The translations under genes and the position numbers were made by a program. A stretch of 64,000 nucleotides of DNA from Dickeya fangzhongdai. GTDB lineage: Bacteria; Pseudomonadota; Gammaproteobacteria; Enterobacterales; Enterobacteriaceae. The DNA lies in contig NZ_CP025003.1 of NCBI RefSeq assembly GCF_002812485.1, positions 1,116,001-1,180,000 on the forward strand. Reading direction: 5' to 3'. The notes beneath the pieces were generated by a model, which saw only the letters and a program-made list of their open reading frames with translations, had not been told where the DNA came from and searched no databases. This document shows positions 48,281 through 59,993 of the stretch, in pieces (position 1 is the stretch's first letter; every line of letters starts with the position of its first letter).

Positions 48281-49474
48281 ATGAAGCAACTGACAATCCT
48301 CGGTTCCACCGGTTCTATTGGCGTCAGTTCCCTGGCCGTGGTCAGGGCCAATCCAGACAAATTTTCGATAACGGCACTGGTTGCCGGACGCAATGTTTCC
48401 CTGATGGCGGAACAGTGCCTGGAGTTTTGCCCGGCATACGCCTCAATGGCAGACGAAGACGCTGCGCGTGAACTCCGCATCCGCTTAAACGAAGCCGGTA
48501 GTCGGACAACCGTGCTGTCAGGCGAGAAGGCTGCCTGTGAGCTGGCGGCGCTGGACGAGGTCGATCAGGTGATGGCGGCGATTGTTGGCGCAGCCGGTTT
48601 GTTGCCGGCATTGTCGGCGATTCGCGCCGGCAAGCAGGTGCTGCTGGCCAATAAAGAATCTCTGGTGACCTGCGGCCGTCTGTTTATGGACGAGGTTTCG
48701 AAGAACGGGGCGCAACTGTTGCCGGTTGATAGTGAACACAGCGCCATTTTTCAGAGTTTACCTGAGCCAATCCAACGGCAACTGGGATATGCTTCCCTGA
48801 AGCAATACGGGGTTGAGCGGGTTGTGCTGACCGGTTCAGGTGGGCCATTCCGCGAGATTCCGTTTGCCGCATTGGATTGCGTCACCCCTGATCAGGCGTG
48901 CGCCCATCCAAACTGGTCTATGGGGCGAAAAATTTCGGTGGATTCCGCCACCATGATGAATAAGGGACTGGAATATATCGAGGCGCGCTGGCTGTTTAAC
49001 GCCTCGGAAGCACAGATGGAAGTGGTTATCCATCCCCAATCAGTCATCCATTCCATGGTGCGTTACCGGGATGGCAGTGTGATGGCGCAGTTGGGAACGC
49101 CCGATATGCGAACCCCCATAGCCTATGCGATGGCCTACCCCGATCGCGTTTTTTCCGGCGCGCCGGCGCTTGATTTCTGCCAGTTAGGGGCTTTGACCTT
49201 CTCTGCGCCGGATTTCCAGCGGTACCCTTGTCTGCGTCTGGCGATCGACGCATGCAATCAGGGGCAAGCCGCTACGACGGCACTCAATGCGGCAAATGAA
49301 ATTGCGGTTGCGGCATTTTTACAATCCGGTATTCGTTTTACCGATATCGCCGCAGTCAATCAGAGCGTGATGGAACAGTTGACATTACCTGAACCGCAAA
49401 GCGTTGATGATGTATTGTCTATCGATACCTGGGCAAGACAAGCCGCAGAAAATGTATTGCGGCGTTATCAGTAA
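48281..49474 (+). CDS. dxr: 1-deoxy-D-xylulose 5-phosphate reductoisomerase Dxr
   Basis: Dxr makes MEP in the non-mevalonate isoprenoid pathway, feeding UppS next door. The 397-residue product has the NADPH motif [14 protein letters not shown], the metal site [13 protein letters not shown], and [17 protein letters not shown]. The Pro-rich [10 protein letters not shown] loop is also present. Confidence 0.97.
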   Translation: MKQLTILGSTGSIGVSSLAVVRANPDKFSITALVAGRNVSLMAEQCLEFCPAYASMADEDAARELRIRLNEAGSRTTVLSGEKAACELAALDEVDQVMAAIVGAAGLLPALSAIRAGKQVLLANKESLVTCGRLFMDEVSKNGAQLLPVDSEHSAIFQSLPEPIQRQLGYASLKQYGVERVVLTGSGGPFREIPFAALDCVTPDQACAHPNWSMGRKISVDSATMMNKGLEYIEARWLFNASEAQMEVVIHPQSVIHSMVRYRDGSVMAQLGTPDMRTPIAYAMAYPDRVFSGAPALDFCQLGALTFSAPDFQRYPCLRLAIDACNQGQAATTALNAANEIAVAAFLQSGIRFTDIAAVNQSVMEQLTLPEPQSVDDVLSIDTWARQAAENVLRRYQ

Positions 49475-49566
49475 CCTTACGCTGGTGTGTTTGTTCACAT
49501 GCGCCTGAAATGGTATAGTCTGCGCCGCTTGATGCAGGTGGTTATTAATAAAAGCCACGGTGATGG

Positions 49567-49592
49567 AAAGCTGTGTGTTCACAGCTTTTTTT
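49567..49592 (+). terminator. Terminator after dxr
   Basis: AAAGCTGTG (49567-49575), loop TGTT, CACAGCTTT (49580-49588), then further T. It lies between dxr and uppS. Confidence 0.85.
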
Positions 49593-49655
49593 ATGCTGTC
49601 AGGTTTGGCGCGACTGGAATAATCATTTTCTTGCTCGAGGAAATCAATACACGCT

Positions 49656-50417
49656 ATGCCCTCCGAAAATCAACAAGGTAGTCAGAAGTTGTTACCTAAC
49701 GGTCCGCGCCATGTAGCGATAATCATGGATGGCAATGGCCGCTGGGCTAAACAGAGGGGAAAGCTGCGGATCTTCGGTCATCAGGCGGGAGTGAAGTCAG
49801 TACGCCGTGCGATCAGTTATGCGGTCGGCCAGAACCTTGAAGCACTGACGCTGTATGCGTTCAGCAGCGAAAACTGGAATCGTCCGGCGCAGGAGGTTTC
49901 TGCGCTGATGGAACTGTTTGTGCGCGTGCTGGATAGCGAAGTCAAGAATTTGCACAAGCACAATGTCCGTCTGAGAGTCATCGGTGATATCAGTCGCTTC
50001 AGTAGTCGATTGCAGGGACTTATTCGCCGCTCAGAGGCCGTGACGGAAAATAATACTGGTCTCACTCTGAATATTGCCGCGAATTATGGCGGGCGTTGGG
50101 ATATTATCCACGGGGTCAGAAAAATCGCCGAACAGGTTCAGGAAGGGTTGCTGCGTCCTGATACCATTGACGAGTCGACTCTGAGTCGCTACATGTGCTT
50201 GAACGATCTGGCTCCGGTTGATCTGCTAATAAGAACCAGTGGAGAACATCGCATCAGCAATTTCCTGCTGTGGCAGATTGCGTATGCAGAACTCTATTTT
50301 ACCGATGTTCTCTGGCCGGATTTTGACGAACAAACCTTTGAAGGTGCCATTCATGCCTTTGCTCAACGTGAGCGTCGCTTTGGGGGAACCACACCTGACG
50401 ATGCGGGTGCATCGTAG
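49656..50417 (+). CDS. uppS: Undecaprenyl diphosphate synthase UppS (IspU)
   Basis: UppS makes the C55 carrier lipid precursor for peptidoglycan and O-antigen. The 253-residue product has the catalytic Asp in [15 protein letters not shown], the [12 protein letters not shown] loop and [23 protein letters not shown] precedes ATG 49656. cdsA follows after 9 nt. Confidence 0.97.
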   Translation: MPSENQQGSQKLLPNGPRHVAIIMDGNGRWAKQRGKLRIFGHQAGVKSVRRAISYAVGQNLEALTLYAFSSENWNRPAQEVSALMELFVRVLDSEVKNLHKHNVRLRVIGDISRFSSRLQGLIRRSEAVTENNTGLTLNIAANYGGRWDIIHGVRKIAEQVQEGLLRPDTIDESTLSRYMCLNDLAPVDLLIRTSGEHRISNFLLWQIAYAELYFTDVLWPDFDEQTFEGAIHAFAQRERRFGGTTPDDAGAS

Positions 50418-50426
50418 GGGGTATTT

Positions 50427-51284
50427 TTGCTGAAGTATCGCCTGATTACTGCGCTGGTTCTTATTCCTTTGGTTATTGCGGCGCTTTTTTTCCTGCCGCC
50501 GTTGGTTTTCTCTCTGGTAACGCTGGCTGTCTGTATGCTGGCCGCCTGGGAGTGGGGTCAACTGGCTGGTCTGGTTTCTTACACACAGCGAATCTGGCTT
50601 TCCATCGCCTGCGGTTTCGTGCTGGCGGCGATGCTGCTGACTCTGCCTGATTATCATTATTCCGTTGCGCTTGTACCGGTTTGCCTTTCGCTATGGCTCT
50701 CCCTTGCCTGGTGGGGCGTGGCGTTGCTGATGGTCCTGTTTTATCCGTCTTCCGCTGCGGTGTGGCGTCATTCCCGCGTACTGCGTCTGTGTTTCGGCCT
50801 GTTGACCATTGTGCCTTTTTTCTGGGGGATGGTGGCGCTGCGCCAGTTCGAATATGAAACCAACCCTTTTAGCGGCGCCTGGTGGTTGCTGTATGTGATG
50901 GTGCTGGTTTGGGGCGCCGATAGCGGCGCCTACCTGTTTGGCAAACTGTTCGGCCGGCATAAGCTGGCGCCGAAAGTCTCGCCGGGAAAAACCTGGGAGG
51001 GATTTATCGGCGGGCTGGCAACGTCGGCGGTGATTGCGTTACTGTTTAGCCACTATGCGCCATTGTCTGTTTCTACCTTTACCTTGCTGGTTTGCTCCGT
51101 AGTAGCGACGCTGGCTTCGGTATTGGGCGATCTGACTGAGAGCATGTTCAAGCGTGAGGCCGGCATCAAGGACAGCAGTCATCTGATTCCGGGTCACGGT
51201 GGGGTACTGGATCGTATTGACAGCCTGACCGCAGCCATTCCGGTATTTGCCTGCCTGATGCTGCTGCTGTTCAAGGCCGTTTAG
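50427..51284 (+). CDS. cdsA: Phosphatidate cytidylyltransferase CdsA
   Basis: CdsA makes CDP-diacylglycerol. The 285-residue product has about eight membrane helices and the signature SMFKREAGIKDSSHLIPGHGG near the C-terminus. The start is TTG 50427, with AGGGGG upstream; E. coli cdsA also uses TTG. It follows uppS closely. Confidence 0.96.
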   Translation: MLKYRLITALVLIPLVIAALFFLPPLVFSLVTLAVCMLAAWEWGQLAGLVSYTQRIWLSIACGFVLAAMLLTLPDYHYSVALVPVCLSLWLSLAWWGVALLMVLFYPSSAAVWRHSRVLRLCFGLLTIVPFFWGMVALRQFEYETNPFSGAWWLLYVMVLVWGADSGAYLFGKLFGRHKLAPKVSPGKTWEGFIGGLATSAVIALLFSHYAPLSVSTFTLLVCSVVATLASVLGDLTESMFKREAGIKDSSHLIPGHGGVLDRIDSLTAAIPVFACLMLLLFKAV

Positions 51285-51305
51285 GAATACAGGTAGAGTC
51301 TGTTT

Positions 51306-52661
51306 ATGCTGAATATTCTCTGGAGCCTGGCCGCATTTATCGTCGCACTCGGTGTGCTGATCACCGTGCACGAATTTGGGCATTTCTGGGTTGCCCGCCG
51401 TTGCGGCGTTCGCGTCGAACGTTTCTCCATCGGTTTCGGCAAGGCGCTGTGGCGTCGCCGTGATCGTCAGGGAACCGAGTATGTGATCGCGCTGATTCCG
51501 TTGGGCGGCTATGTGAAAATGCTGGATGGTCGGGTCGATGAGGTGCCTGCGGGGCTTGAGCACCAGGCATTCAATCATAAGACCGTCTGGCAACGGGCGG
51601 CGATTGTCAGCGCCGGACCGATCGCGAACTTCATTTTCGCCGTTATCGCCTATTGGTTGGTGTTCATTATTGGCGTGCCGGGCGTCCGCCCGGTGGTTGG
51701 CGAGGTTTTACCCGGTTCGATTGCCGCACAGGCCCAAATTTCGCCGGGGATGGAACTAAAGTCGATTGATGGCATCGAAACGCCTGACTGGGATAGCGCG
51801 CGTTTGGCCCTGATTGGCAAGATTGGCGAACCTGACGTGGTGATTGAAACCGCGCCGCTGGGCGTCGCCAGAACCGAGAGTAAGCGGCTTGAACTGCAAG
51901 ACTGGCATTTCGATCCGGAAAGGCAGGATCCGGCGGTATCGCTGGGGATTGTGCCCAAAGGACCGCAGGTCGAAGCGGTACTGACGCAGGTTCAGCCGCG
52001 TTCCGCGGCTGAAAAAGCGGGTTTGCAAGTCGGGGACAGGATCGTTAAAGTCGATGGTCAGCTGTTGGCTCGTTGGCAGCAGTTTGTCATTGCCGTGCGT
52101 GATAACCCAGGCAAACCGATTACGCTGGAGGTGGAAAGAGGCGGTGACTCGCTGTCCGTTGCTCTGACGCCTGATAGCAAAACGGTGGGGAAGAACCGGC
52201 TGGAAGGGTTTGCCGGTGTAGTGCCGAAAGTCACCCCTTTGCCTGATGAGTACAAGACCGTGCGCCAGTATGGGCCGTTCAGCGCCATCTATGAAGCCGG
52301 GAATAAAACCTGGCTGTTGATGAAACTGACAGTCAGTATGCTGGGTAAGCTGATTACCGGTGACGTGAAGCTGAATAATCTGAGCGGCCCGATCTCCATC
52401 GCGCAGGGAGCAGGCATGTCAGCAGACTACGGATTGGTGTATTACCTGATGTTTTTGGCGTTGATCAGCGTCAACCTGGGGATTATCAATCTGTTCCCGC
52501 TGCCAGTACTGGATGGTGGTCATCTGCTCTTTCTGGCGATTGAAAAGCTGAAGGGCGGACCGGTTTCCGAGCGTGTGCAGGACGTTAGCTATCGCATTGG
52601 CACGGTGTTGCTGATGATGTTAATGGGACTCGCACTTTTCAATGATTTCTCCCGCCTTTAG
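51306..52661 (+). CDS. rseP: Intramembrane zinc protease RseP
   Basis: RseP is the site-2 protease that cleaves RseA to release sigma-E, and also removes remnant signal peptides. The 451-residue product has HEFGH at residues 22-26 in the first membrane helix and the third metal ligand in [13 protein letters not shown] near 400. Two circularly permuted PDZ domains lie between (about 115-310). bamA follows after 34 nt. Confidence 0.97.
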   Translation: MLNILWSLAAFIVALGVLITVHEFGHFWVARRCGVRVERFSIGFGKALWRRRDRQGTEYVIALIPLGGYVKMLDGRVDEVPAGLEHQAFNHKTVWQRAAIVSAGPIANFIFAVIAYWLVFIIGVPGVRPVVGEVLPGSIAAQAQISPGMELKSIDGIETPDWDSARLALIGKIGEPDVVIETAPLGVARTESKRLELQDWHFDPERQDPAVSLGIVPKGPQVEAVLTQVQPRSAAEKAGLQVGDRIVKVDGQLLARWQQFVIAVRDNPGKPITLEVERGGDSLSVALTPDSKTVGKNRLEGFAGVVPKVTPLPDEYKTVRQYGPFSAIYEAGNKTWLLMKLTVSMLGKLITGDVKLNNLSGPISIAQGAGMSADYGLVYYLMFLALISVNLGIINLFPLPVLDGGHLLFLAIEKLKGGPVSERVQDVSYRIGTVLLMMLMGLALFNDFSRL

Positions 52662-52695
52662 GTGTGGAACAGGTTAGGAAAAACGCATAACAACG

Positions 52696-55113
52696 ATGGC
52701 GATGAAAAAGTTGCTCATAGCGTCGCTGCTGTTTAGCAGCGCCACCGTATACGGTGCAGACGGGTTCGTAGTGAAAGATATTCATTTCGAGGGCCTGCAG
52801 CGGGTTGCCGTCGGTGCGGCATTGCTCAGCATGCCTGTCCGGGTGGGAGATTCCGTCACTGACGAGGATATCGGTAACACCATTCGGGCTTTGTTTGCGA
52901 CCGGAAACTTCGAAGATGTCCGTGTCCTGCGCGATGGGGATTCACTGCTGATTCAGGTCAAGGAGCGTCCGACGATTGCCAGCCTGACCTTCTCCGGCAA
53001 CAAGGCGGTGAAAGAGGAGATGCTCAAAGAGAATCTTGAGGCCTCCGGTGTTCGCGTCGGTGAGGCGCTGGACCGCACCACCTTGTCCAACATCGAAAAA
53101 GGACTGGAAGATTTCTACTACAGCGTAGGTAAATACAGCGCCACGGTGAAAGCCGTCGTGACGCCGCTGCCCCGCAATCGCGTCGACCTCAAACTGGTGT
53201 TTACCGAAGGGGTATCCGCCAAGATCCAGCAAATCAACATCGTCGGCAACAAGTCCTTCAGCTCTGATGAATTGATTTCCCGCTTCCAGTTACGTGACGA
53301 AGTGCCGTGGTGGAACGTGGTCGGTGATCGCAAATACGAGAAGCAGAAACTTTCCGGCGACCTGGAAACCCTGCGCAGTTTTTATCTCGACCGCGGTTAT
53401 GCGCGCTTCAATATCGATTCCACCCAGGTCAGCCTGACGCCTGACAAGAAAGGCATCTACATCACCGTCAACATCACCGAAGGCGATCAGTACAAGCTCT
53501 CCGGCGTGGTGGTGCGCGGTAATCTGGTTGGTCATGCCACCGAAATCGAAGATTTGACCCGCGTCCAGCCGGGCGAGCTGTATAACGGCACCAAAGTGAC
53601 CCGGATGGAAGAGGACATCAAAAAACTGCTGGGACGTTATGGCTATGCCTATCCCCGCGTGGTGACCCAGCCGGAAATCAACGATAGCGACAAGACCGTG
53701 CGCCTGAACATCAACGTGGATGCCGGCAACCGCTTCACCGTACGCCGCATTCGCTTTGACGGCAACGATGTTTCCAAAGACTCCGTACTGCGCCGCGAAA
53801 TGCGTCAGATGGAAGGCGGCTGGCTCGGCAACGATCTGGTGCAGCAGGGTAAAGAACGACTGAACCGCCTTGGCTATTTCGAAAGTGTGGATGTTGAGAC
53901 CCAGCGCGTACCGGGAACGCCTGATCAGGTAGACGTGGTGTACAAGGTCAAGGAGCGTAACACCGGTAGCCTTAACTTCGGTGTCGGTTTCGGTACTGAA
54001 AGCGGCATCAGCTTCCAGGCTGGCGTCCAGCAGGACAACTGGCTGGGGACCGGTAACTCGGTTGGCATCAGCGGTACCCGCAACGACTACCAGACCTATG
54101 TCGAACTGTCGATGACCGATCCATACTTCACGGTGGATGGCGTCAGCCTCGGCGGCCGTATTTTCTACAACAACTTTAAAGCGTTGGATGCGGACCTGTC
54201 CGACTACACCAACCAAAGTTACGGTGCGGGCACGACGCTGGGCTTCCCGATCAACGAAAACAACTCGTTGCGCGTCGGCCTTGATTATGTACACAACTCC
54301 CTGTCGGACATGAAGCCGCAGGTGGCGATGTGGCGTTATCTGAACAAAGCCGGCGTGGATCCGGATCCACGTACCACGTCGAGCGCCAGTTTCGATGCCA
54401 ACGACTTCTTCCTGACGTCTGGCTGGACCTACAATAACCTTGACCGCGGTTACTTCCCGACAGCGGGCAACCGCGCCAACCTGAACGCCAAGGTGACCGT
54501 GCCGGGTTCGGACAACGAATACTATAAACTGACCTTCGATTCGGCGAGTTACTTCCCGCTCAGCGAAAACCACAACTGGGTGCTGATGGCGAGAACCAAA
54601 GCCGGTTATGCCGATGGTCTGAGTGGTAAGGAAGTGCCGTTCTACGACAACTTCTTTGCGGGCGGCTCTAGTTCGGTGCGTGGTTTCCGCTCCAATACCA
54701 TCGGTCCGAAAGCGGCCTACTACACCGGGTGCGGTTCAGAGAGCGTGTCGTCTTGCAGCATCGACTCCACTAAAATGAGAGATGCGGTGGGCGGTAACGC
54801 AATGGCGGTCGCCAGTGCGGAACTGATCGTGCCGACGCCGTTCATTAGCGACAAGTACTCCAGTTCTATCCGTACATCTTTCTTCGTCGATGCCGGTACT
54901 GTGTGGGATACTCACTGGGAAAACACCGCTCAGACGCTGGCGGCCGGCGTGCCGGATTACAGTACGCCTGGTAATATTCGTATGTCTTCAGGTCTTGCTG
55001 TGCAATGGATGTCGCCGCTGGGGCCGCTGGTGTTCTCGTATGCCCAGCCGTTTAAGAAATACGATGGGGATCGCTCCGAGCAGTTCCAGTTTAACATCGG
55101 TAAGACCTGGTAA
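52696..55113 (+). CDS. bamA: Outer-membrane assembly factor BamA
   Basis: BamA inserts beta-barrel proteins, such as the autotransporter at 4265, into the outer membrane. The 805-residue product has a signal peptide (cleavage after VYG), five POTRA domains (about 22-420) and a 16-strand barrel. The conserved lid motif VRGFRSN is at about 660, and it ends in Trp. The POTRA5-to-barrel region is nearly invariant. skp follows after about 140 bp, as in E. coli. Confidence 0.98.
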   Translation: MAMKKLLIASLLFSSATVYGADGFVVKDIHFEGLQRVAVGAALLSMPVRVGDSVTDEDIGNTIRALFATGNFEDVRVLRDGDSLLIQVKERPTIASLTFSGNKAVKEEMLKENLEASGVRVGEALDRTTLSNIEKGLEDFYYSVGKYSATVKAVVTPLPRNRVDLKLVFTEGVSAKIQQINIVGNKSFSSDELISRFQLRDEVPWWNVVGDRKYEKQKLSGDLETLRSFYLDRGYARFNIDSTQVSLTPDKKGIYITVNITEGDQYKLSGVVVRGNLVGHATEIEDLTRVQPGELYNGTKVTRMEEDIKKLLGRYGYAYPRVVTQPEINDSDKTVRLNINVDAGNRFTVRRIRFDGNDVSKDSVLRREMRQMEGGWLGNDLVQQGKERLNRLGYFESVDVETQRVPGTPDQVDVVYKVKERNTGSLNFGVGFGTESGISFQAGVQQDNWLGTGNSVGISGTRNDYQTYVELSMTDPYFTVDGVSLGGRIFYNNFKALDADLSDYTNQSYGAGTTLGFPINENNSLRVGLDYVHNSLSDMKPQVAMWRYLNKAGVDPDPRTTSSASFDANDFFLTSGWTYNNLDRGYFPTAGNRANLNAKVTVPGSDNEYYKLTFDSASYFPLSENHNWVLMARTKAGYADGLSGKEVPFYDNFFAGGSSSVRGFRSNTIGPKAAYYTGCGSESVSSCSIDSTKMRDAVGGNAMAVASAELIVPTPFISDKYSSSIRTSFFVDAGTVWDTHWENTAQTLAAGVPDYSTPGNIRMSSGLAVQWMSPLGPLVFSYAQPFKKYDGDRSEQFQFNIGKTW

Positions 55114-55252
55114 GCAGAACTGCCTGGTGTTCGAGGTTGAAAGGAAGATGTACCGGCATCCGGCGGCGGCTTGAGTGTACAGCTTTGCCGCCGATGTCGC
55201 GATTACGATAAGCGCGATCAGCGCAGAAATACTTAGGGTGAGGAGTTTCAAA

Positions 55253-55750
55253 GTGAAAAAGTGGTTGTATGCCGCAGGTTTAGGTTTAACGCTGGCTGTA
55301 TCTGCCGGCGCCCAGGCTGCCGACAAGATTGCGATTGTCAATGTTTCCAGCATCTTCCAACAGCTGCCGCAGCGTGAAGCAGTGGGCAAACAGCTGGAGA
55401 ACGAGTTCAAAGGCCGCGCCTCTGAGCTGCAGTCTATGGAACGTGCTCTGCAGGAAAAAATGCAGAAACTGCAGCGTGATGGTTCTACCATGAAAGCCAG
55501 CGAACGCTCCAAAATGGAAAGCGACGTGATGGCCCAGCGCGAGCAATTCTCCAGCAAAGCTCAGGCGTTCGATCAGGACAACCGTCGTCGTCAGATGGAA
55601 GAGCGCAACAAGATCCTGAGCCGTATTCAGGACGCGGTCAAAGCGGTTGCCACTAAGCAGGGCTATGATGTGGTTATCGACGCTAACGCGGTTGCCTATG
55701 CTGACAACGCGAAAGACATTACTGCAGATGTGCTGAAACAGGTTAAATAA
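55253..55750 (+). CDS. skp: Periplasmic chaperone Skp
   Basis: Skp holds unfolded outer-membrane proteins for BamA. The 165-residue product starts at GTG 55253 with GAGGAG before it; the signal peptide is cleaved after AQA. The long helices ([24 protein letters not shown]) form the tentacles of the trimer, and [25 protein letters not shown] is the conserved end. lpxD follows after 3 nt. Confidence 0.96.
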   Translation: MKKWLYAAGLGLTLAVSAGAQAADKIAIVNVSSIFQQLPQREAVGKQLENEFKGRASELQSMERALQEKMQKLQRDGSTMKASERSKMESDVMAQREQFSSKAQAFDQDNRRRQMEERNKILSRIQDAVKAVATKQGYDVVIDANAVAYADNAKDITADVLKQVK

Positions 55751-55753
55751 TTC

Positions 55754-56776
55754 ATGTTTTCAATTCGACTGGACGCCTTGGCTCAACAGTTGGATGCACA
55801 ATTACACGGTGATGGCGATATCGTCATCACCGCTGTTGCTTCTATGCATTCAGCGCAGGCAGGACAGATTACGTTTTTATCCGATAGCCGCTATCGCGAG
55901 CAACTGAGCAGCACTCAGGCTTCCGCCGTGGTGCTGACAGAGGCCGATTTGCCGTTTTGCGACAAGGCCGCTCTGGTAGTAAAGAATCCTTATTTGGCCT
56001 ATGCGCGTATGGCGCAGTTGATGGATACAACGCCGGCGCCTGCACAGGGGATCGCACCTTCCGCGGTGATTGCTCCTGATGCGCGTTTAGGAGATGGGGT
56101 TTCGGTGGGCGCGAATGCTGTTATCGAATCCGGCGTGGAACTGGGTAATGGCGCGATCGTTGGCGCGGGCTGCTTTATCGGCAAGAATGCCCGTATCGGG
56201 GCTGGAACCCGGTTATGGGCCAATGTCACGATTTACCATAACGTCGTATTGGGCGAACAGTGCCTGATTCAGTCCGGCGCGGTAATCGGTTCGGATGGAT
56301 TTGGTTACGCTAATGATCGCGGTAACTGGATCAAAATTCCCCAGCTGGGAACGGTCATCATCGGCGATCGTGTCGAGATTGGCGCCAGTACCACCATCGA
56401 TCGCGGCGCGCTGGACGATACCATTATTGGTAACGGTGTCATCATTGATAACCAATGTCAGATTGCACACAACGTTGTGATTGGGGACAATACCGCGGTT
56501 GCTGGCGGGGTAATCATGGCGGGCAGTCTGAAGATTGGCCGGTACTGCATGATTGGTGGCGCCAGCGTGATCAATGGTCACATGGAGATTTGCGACAAGG
56601 TTACAGTCACAGGGATGGGGATGGTCATGCGGCCTATCACTGAGCCGGGCGTTTATTCTTCCGGTATCCCATTGCAGCCGAACAAGGTCTGGCGTAAGAC
56701 TGCAGCGCTGGTGATGAATATTGACGAGATGAGCAAACGGCTCAAAGCTGTCGAGCGTAAGCTCGAAGAGCGTTAA
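55754..56776 (+). CDS. lpxD: UDP-3-O-(3-hydroxymyristoyl)glucosamine N-acyltransferase LpxD
   Basis: LpxD adds the second acyl chain to lipid A precursor. The 340-residue product has a uridine-binding N-terminal domain (about 1-100) and a left-handed beta-helix of hexapeptides. The catalytic His is in [19 protein letters not shown], at about 240, and [17 protein letters not shown] contacts the acyl donor. Confidence 0.97.
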   Translation: MFSIRLDALAQQLDAQLHGDGDIVITAVASMHSAQAGQITFLSDSRYREQLSSTQASAVVLTEADLPFCDKAALVVKNPYLAYARMAQLMDTTPAPAQGIAPSAVIAPDARLGDGVSVGANAVIESGVELGNGAIVGAGCFIGKNARIGAGTRLWANVTIYHNVVLGEQCLIQSGAVIGSDGFGYANDRGNWIKIPQLGTVIIGDRVEIGASTTIDRGALDDTIIGNGVIIDNQCQIAHNVVIGDNTAVAGGVIMAGSLKIGRYCMIGGASVINGHMEICDKVTVTGMGMVMRPITEPGVYSSGIPLQPNKVWRKTAALVMNIDEMSKRLKAVERKLEER

Positions 56777-56925
56777 TCGCCCGTATTTGCAACCCTGCGT
56801 TTTGGACGCAAGACTGGCGCCGTGTGCGCAATTTTTATTTGCGGCCTGCATGTTGTTCCTCCCTGGTTGGGGAATGTGCAGGCCGTGTTGTTGATGCTAT
56901 CGTTTTTATTGACAGGAAGAGTATT

Positions 56926-57381
56926 TTGAATACAGACACGCATACTCTGCATATCGAAGAGATTCTGGATCTACTACCGCACCGCTATCCGTTCTTGCTG
57001 GTGGATCGTGTACTGGATTTTGAGAAAGGAAAATTCCTGCGCGCGGTAAAAAATGTCTCTTTTAACGAGCCGTTCTTTCAGGGGCATTTCCCTGGTAAAC
57101 CGATTTTTCCCGGCGTGCTGATTCTGGAAGCTATGGCTCAGGCTACCGGTATTCTGGCGTTCAAGAGCCTGGGCAAACTGGAACCGGGCGAGCTGTACTA
57201 TTTCGCCGCTGTAGACGAAGCGCGTTTCAAACGTCCTGTTGCGCCGGGCGATCAGATGATTCTGGAAGTCGAGTTCCTCAAGGAACGCCGCGGTATCGCG
57301 CGATTCAAGGGCGTTGCCAAAGTTGATGGTGAAATTGCTTGTGAAGCTGAAATGATGTGCGCTCGTCGTCGGGAGGGCTGA
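56926..57381 (+). CDS. fabZ: 3-hydroxyacyl-ACP dehydratase FabZ
   Basis: FabZ dehydrates 3-hydroxyacyl-ACP in fatty-acid elongation and competes with LpxA/LpxD for substrate. The 151-residue product (E. coli 151) has the hot-dog catalytic His and Glu in [23 protein letters not shown]. The start is TTG 56926 with AGGAAG upstream; E. coli also uses TTG. Confidence 0.97.
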   Translation: MNTDTHTLHIEEILDLLPHRYPFLLVDRVLDFEKGKFLRAVKNVSFNEPFFQGHFPGKPIFPGVLILEAMAQATGILAFKSLGKLEPGELYYFAAVDEARFKRPVAPGDQMILEVEFLKERRGIARFKGVAKVDGEIACEAEMMCARRREG

Positions 57382-57384
57382 TTC

Positions 57385-58173
57385 GTGATTGATCAAACCG
57401 CCTTTATTCACCCCAGTTCGATTGTTGAAGACGGCGCTGTTATCGGCGCCGGTGTGCATATTGGGCCGTTCTGCCATATCGGTGCGCAGGTTGAAATCGG
57501 CGCGGGTACGGTACTGAAATCTCATGTCGTCATTAACGGTATCACCAAGATTGGTTGTGATAACGAAATCTATCAGTTTGTCACGATTGGTGAAGTCAAT
57601 CAGGACCTGAAATACGCAGGCGAGCCGACTCGCGTTGAAGTGGGCGACCGTAACCGTATCCGTGAAAGCGTGACCATTCACCGTGGCACAGCGCAGGGCG
57701 GCGGGTTGACTAAAGTCGGTAATGATAACCTGCTGATGATCAATACGCATATCGCTCACGATTGCGTCATTGGCAATCGCTGTATCCTGGCGAACAACGC
57801 CACGCTGGGCGGTCATGTCTCCGTTGATGATTTCGCGATCATTGGCGGCATGACGGCGGTGCATCAGTTCTGCGTAATTGGCGCGCACGTGATGGTGGGC
57901 GGCTGCTCCGGTGTGGCGCAGGATGTCCCGCCGTATCTGATCGCGCAGGGCAACCACGCCACGCCGTTCGGCATCAACATTGAAGGGCTGAAGCGCCGTG
58001 GGTTTGAAAAAGAAACCCTGCATGCTATCCGCAACGCTTACAAGCTGATCTATCGCAGCGGCAGAACGCTGGACGAAGTGAAAGCCGATCTCGAAGCGCT
58101 GGCGGCGGAGCACCCGGCGGTACAGGCATACCTTGATTTCTTTACCCGCTCGACGCGCGGCATTATTCGCTAA
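57385..58173 (+). CDS. lpxA: UDP-N-acetylglucosamine acyltransferase LpxA
   Basis: LpxA performs the first lipid A step. The 262-residue product equals E. coli. It starts at GTG 57385, 3 nt after the fabZ stop. The beta-helix hexapeptides are regular, the catalytic His is in [11 protein letters not shown] (about 125), and [25 protein letters not shown] is conserved. lpxB follows after 3 nt. Confidence 0.97.
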   Translation: MIDQTAFIHPSSIVEDGAVIGAGVHIGPFCHIGAQVEIGAGTVLKSHVVINGITKIGCDNEIYQFVTIGEVNQDLKYAGEPTRVEVGDRNRIRESVTIHRGTAQGGGLTKVGNDNLLMINTHIAHDCVIGNRCILANNATLGGHVSVDDFAIIGGMTAVHQFCVIGAHVMVGGCSGVAQDVPPYLIAQGNHATPFGINIEGLKRRGFEKETLHAIRNAYKLIYRSGRTLDEVKADLEALAAEHPAVQAYLDFFTRSTRGIIR

Positions 58174-58176
58174 GTT

Positions 58177-59325
58177 ATGACGCCGCGTCCCCTGACTATC
58201 GGACTGGTCGCCGGAGAAACCTCCGGCGATATTCTTGGCGCAGGCCTGATCCGCGCGCTGAAAACGCACGTGCCCGATGCCCGCTTTGTCGGCGTGGCCG
58301 GGCCGCGTATGCAGGCGGAAGGTTGCGAAGCCTGGTACGAGATGGAAGAGCTGGCGGTGATGGGCGTGGTGGAGGTGCTGGGGCGCCTGCCGCGCTTACT
58401 GAAAATCCGCCGCGACCTGACGCAGCGTTTCAGCGAATTGCAGCCGGATGTGTTTGTCGGCATCGACGCCCCCGATTTCAACATTACTCTGGAAGGCCGC
58501 CTCAAGCAGAATGGCATCAAAACCATTCACTATGTCAGCCCGTCGGTGTGGGCATGGCGGCAGAATCGTGTGTTTAAAATCGGTAAAGCCACCAATCTGG
58601 TGCTGGCGTTTCTGCCGTTCGAAAAAGCGTTTTACGATCGTTTCAATGTCCCTTGCCGTTTTATCGGCCATACCATGGCGGATGCGATGCCGTTGCATCC
58701 GGACAAAGCTGCGGCCCGGCGTGCGCTGGGGCTGGCTGAGGATGCGCGTTGTCTGGCGCTACTGCCCGGCAGCCGAAGCGCCGAAGTGGAAATGCTGAGC
58801 GCCGATTTTCTGAAAACGGCGCAATTGCTGCGGCAAACCTATCCTGGGCTGGAAGTCGTGGTGCCGATGGTTAACCAACGTCGCCGCGAACAGTTTGAAC
58901 AGATTAAAGCTGAGGTTGCGCCAGAGATGGATGTTCACCTGCTGGACGGGCAGGCGCGTGAAGCGATGATCGCCAGCGACGCCACACTGCTCGCGTCCGG
59001 TACGGCCGCGCTGGAATGCATGCTGGCGAAGAGTCCGATGGTGGTTGGATATCGGATGAAGCCGTTCACGTTCTGGCTGGCGAAACGACTGGTGAAAACG
59101 CCGTGGGTGTCGTTGCCCAATTTGCTGGCCGGGCGCGAGCTGGTCAGGGAATTGCTGCAGGATGACTGCACGCCTGACAAACTGTCGGCGGCGCTGCAGC
59201 CCTGGCTGGCTGGCGGCGAAGCGGCGCAGCAATTGCAGCAGGTCTTTTTGCACCTGCATGAGCAGATTCGATGCGACGCCGATGAGCAGGCGGCGCAGGC
59301 TGTACTGGAGCTGTGGCGGTCATGA
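58177..59325 (+). CDS. lpxB: Lipid-A-disaccharide synthase LpxB
   Basis: LpxB condenses UDP-diacylglucosamine with lipid X. The 382-residue GT19 glycosyltransferase has [17 protein letters not shown] at the N-terminus, [29 protein letters not shown] and [21 protein letters not shown]. Its TGA overlaps the rnhB ATG. Confidence 0.97.
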   Translation: MTPRPLTIGLVAGETSGDILGAGLIRALKTHVPDARFVGVAGPRMQAEGCEAWYEMEELAVMGVVEVLGRLPRLLKIRRDLTQRFSELQPDVFVGIDAPDFNITLEGRLKQNGIKTIHYVSPSVWAWRQNRVFKIGKATNLVLAFLPFEKAFYDRFNVPCRFIGHTMADAMPLHPDKAAARRALGLAEDARCLALLPGSRSAEVEMLSADFLKTAQLLRQTYPGLEVVVPMVNQRRREQFEQIKAEVAPEMDVHLLDGQAREAMIASDATLLASGTAALECMLAKSPMVVGYRMKPFTFWLAKRLVKTPWVSLPNLLAGRELVRELLQDDCTPDKLSAALQPWLAGGEAAQQLQQVFLHLHEQIRCDADEQAAQAVLELWRS

Positions 59326-59918
59326 GTGAGGTTTTTGTTTATCCCCAGGCGCATTGTATTGCCGGTGTGGATGAAGTGGGCCGCGGCCCTCTGGTGGGCG
59401 CGGTGGTTACGGCGGCGGTAATTCTGGACCCCAACCGGCCGATTGCCGGGCTGGCGGATTCCAAAACGCTTAGCGAGAAGCGCCGTGTGGCGCTGTACGA
59501 CGAAATCCGTGAAAAAGCGCTGGCCTGGAGTCTTGGCCGCGCTGAACCGGAAGAGATCGATACGCTCAATATTCTGCACGCCACCATGTTGGCGATGCAG
59601 CGCGCGGTAGCCGGATTGCCCATCACGCCGGATTTTGTGCTGATCGACGGTAATCGCTGCCCATCGTTGCCGATGCCGTCGCAGGCGGTGGTCAAAGGCG
59701 ACAGCCGGGTGGCGGAAATCAGCGCGGCCTCGATTCTGGCCAAAGTGACGCGAGATCGCGAAATGGAAGTGCTGGACCAGCAGTTTCCTGAGTATGGATT
59801 TGCGCAGCACAAGGGGTATCCTACGGCGTATCATCTTGAAAAGCTGGCGACGCTGGGCGCCACCCTTCATCACAGGCGCAGTTTCGCCCCGGTCAAACGG
59901 GCGCTGGGCCTGGCATAA
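59322..59918 (+). CDS. rnhB: Ribonuclease HII
   Basis: RNase HII removes ribonucleotides from DNA. The 198-residue product (E. coli 198) has the acidic site [16 protein letters not shown], the LIDGNRCPS Asp and the [20 protein letters not shown] block. The ATG lies in ATGA with the lpxB stop, so the two genes are coupled. Confidence 0.97.
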   Translation: MSEVFVYPQAHCIAGVDEVGRGPLVGAVVTAAVILDPNRPIAGLADSKTLSEKRRVALYDEIREKALAWSLGRAEPEEIDTLNILHATMLAMQRAVAGLPITPDFVLIDGNRCPSLPMPSQAVVKGDSRVAEISAASILAKVTRDREMEVLDQQFPEYGFAQHKGYPTAYHLEKLATLGATLHHRRSFAPVKRALGLA

Positions 59919-59993
59919 CGCAAACGCATAAAACGCATATGTGCCTGATGTTGTTCACCAGGCGGGTTACTGAAGAGATTATGGGATCCGGAA

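Noticed and set aside
53290..54573. A 427-codon open frame on the minus strand opposite bamA.
   Set aside because: It is a shadow frame; the translation has no family features, and bamA is complete on the plus strand.
56974..58269. A 431-codon open frame opposite fabZ and lpxA.
   Set aside because: It runs across two real genes and their junction, which a genuine gene would be unlikely to do.
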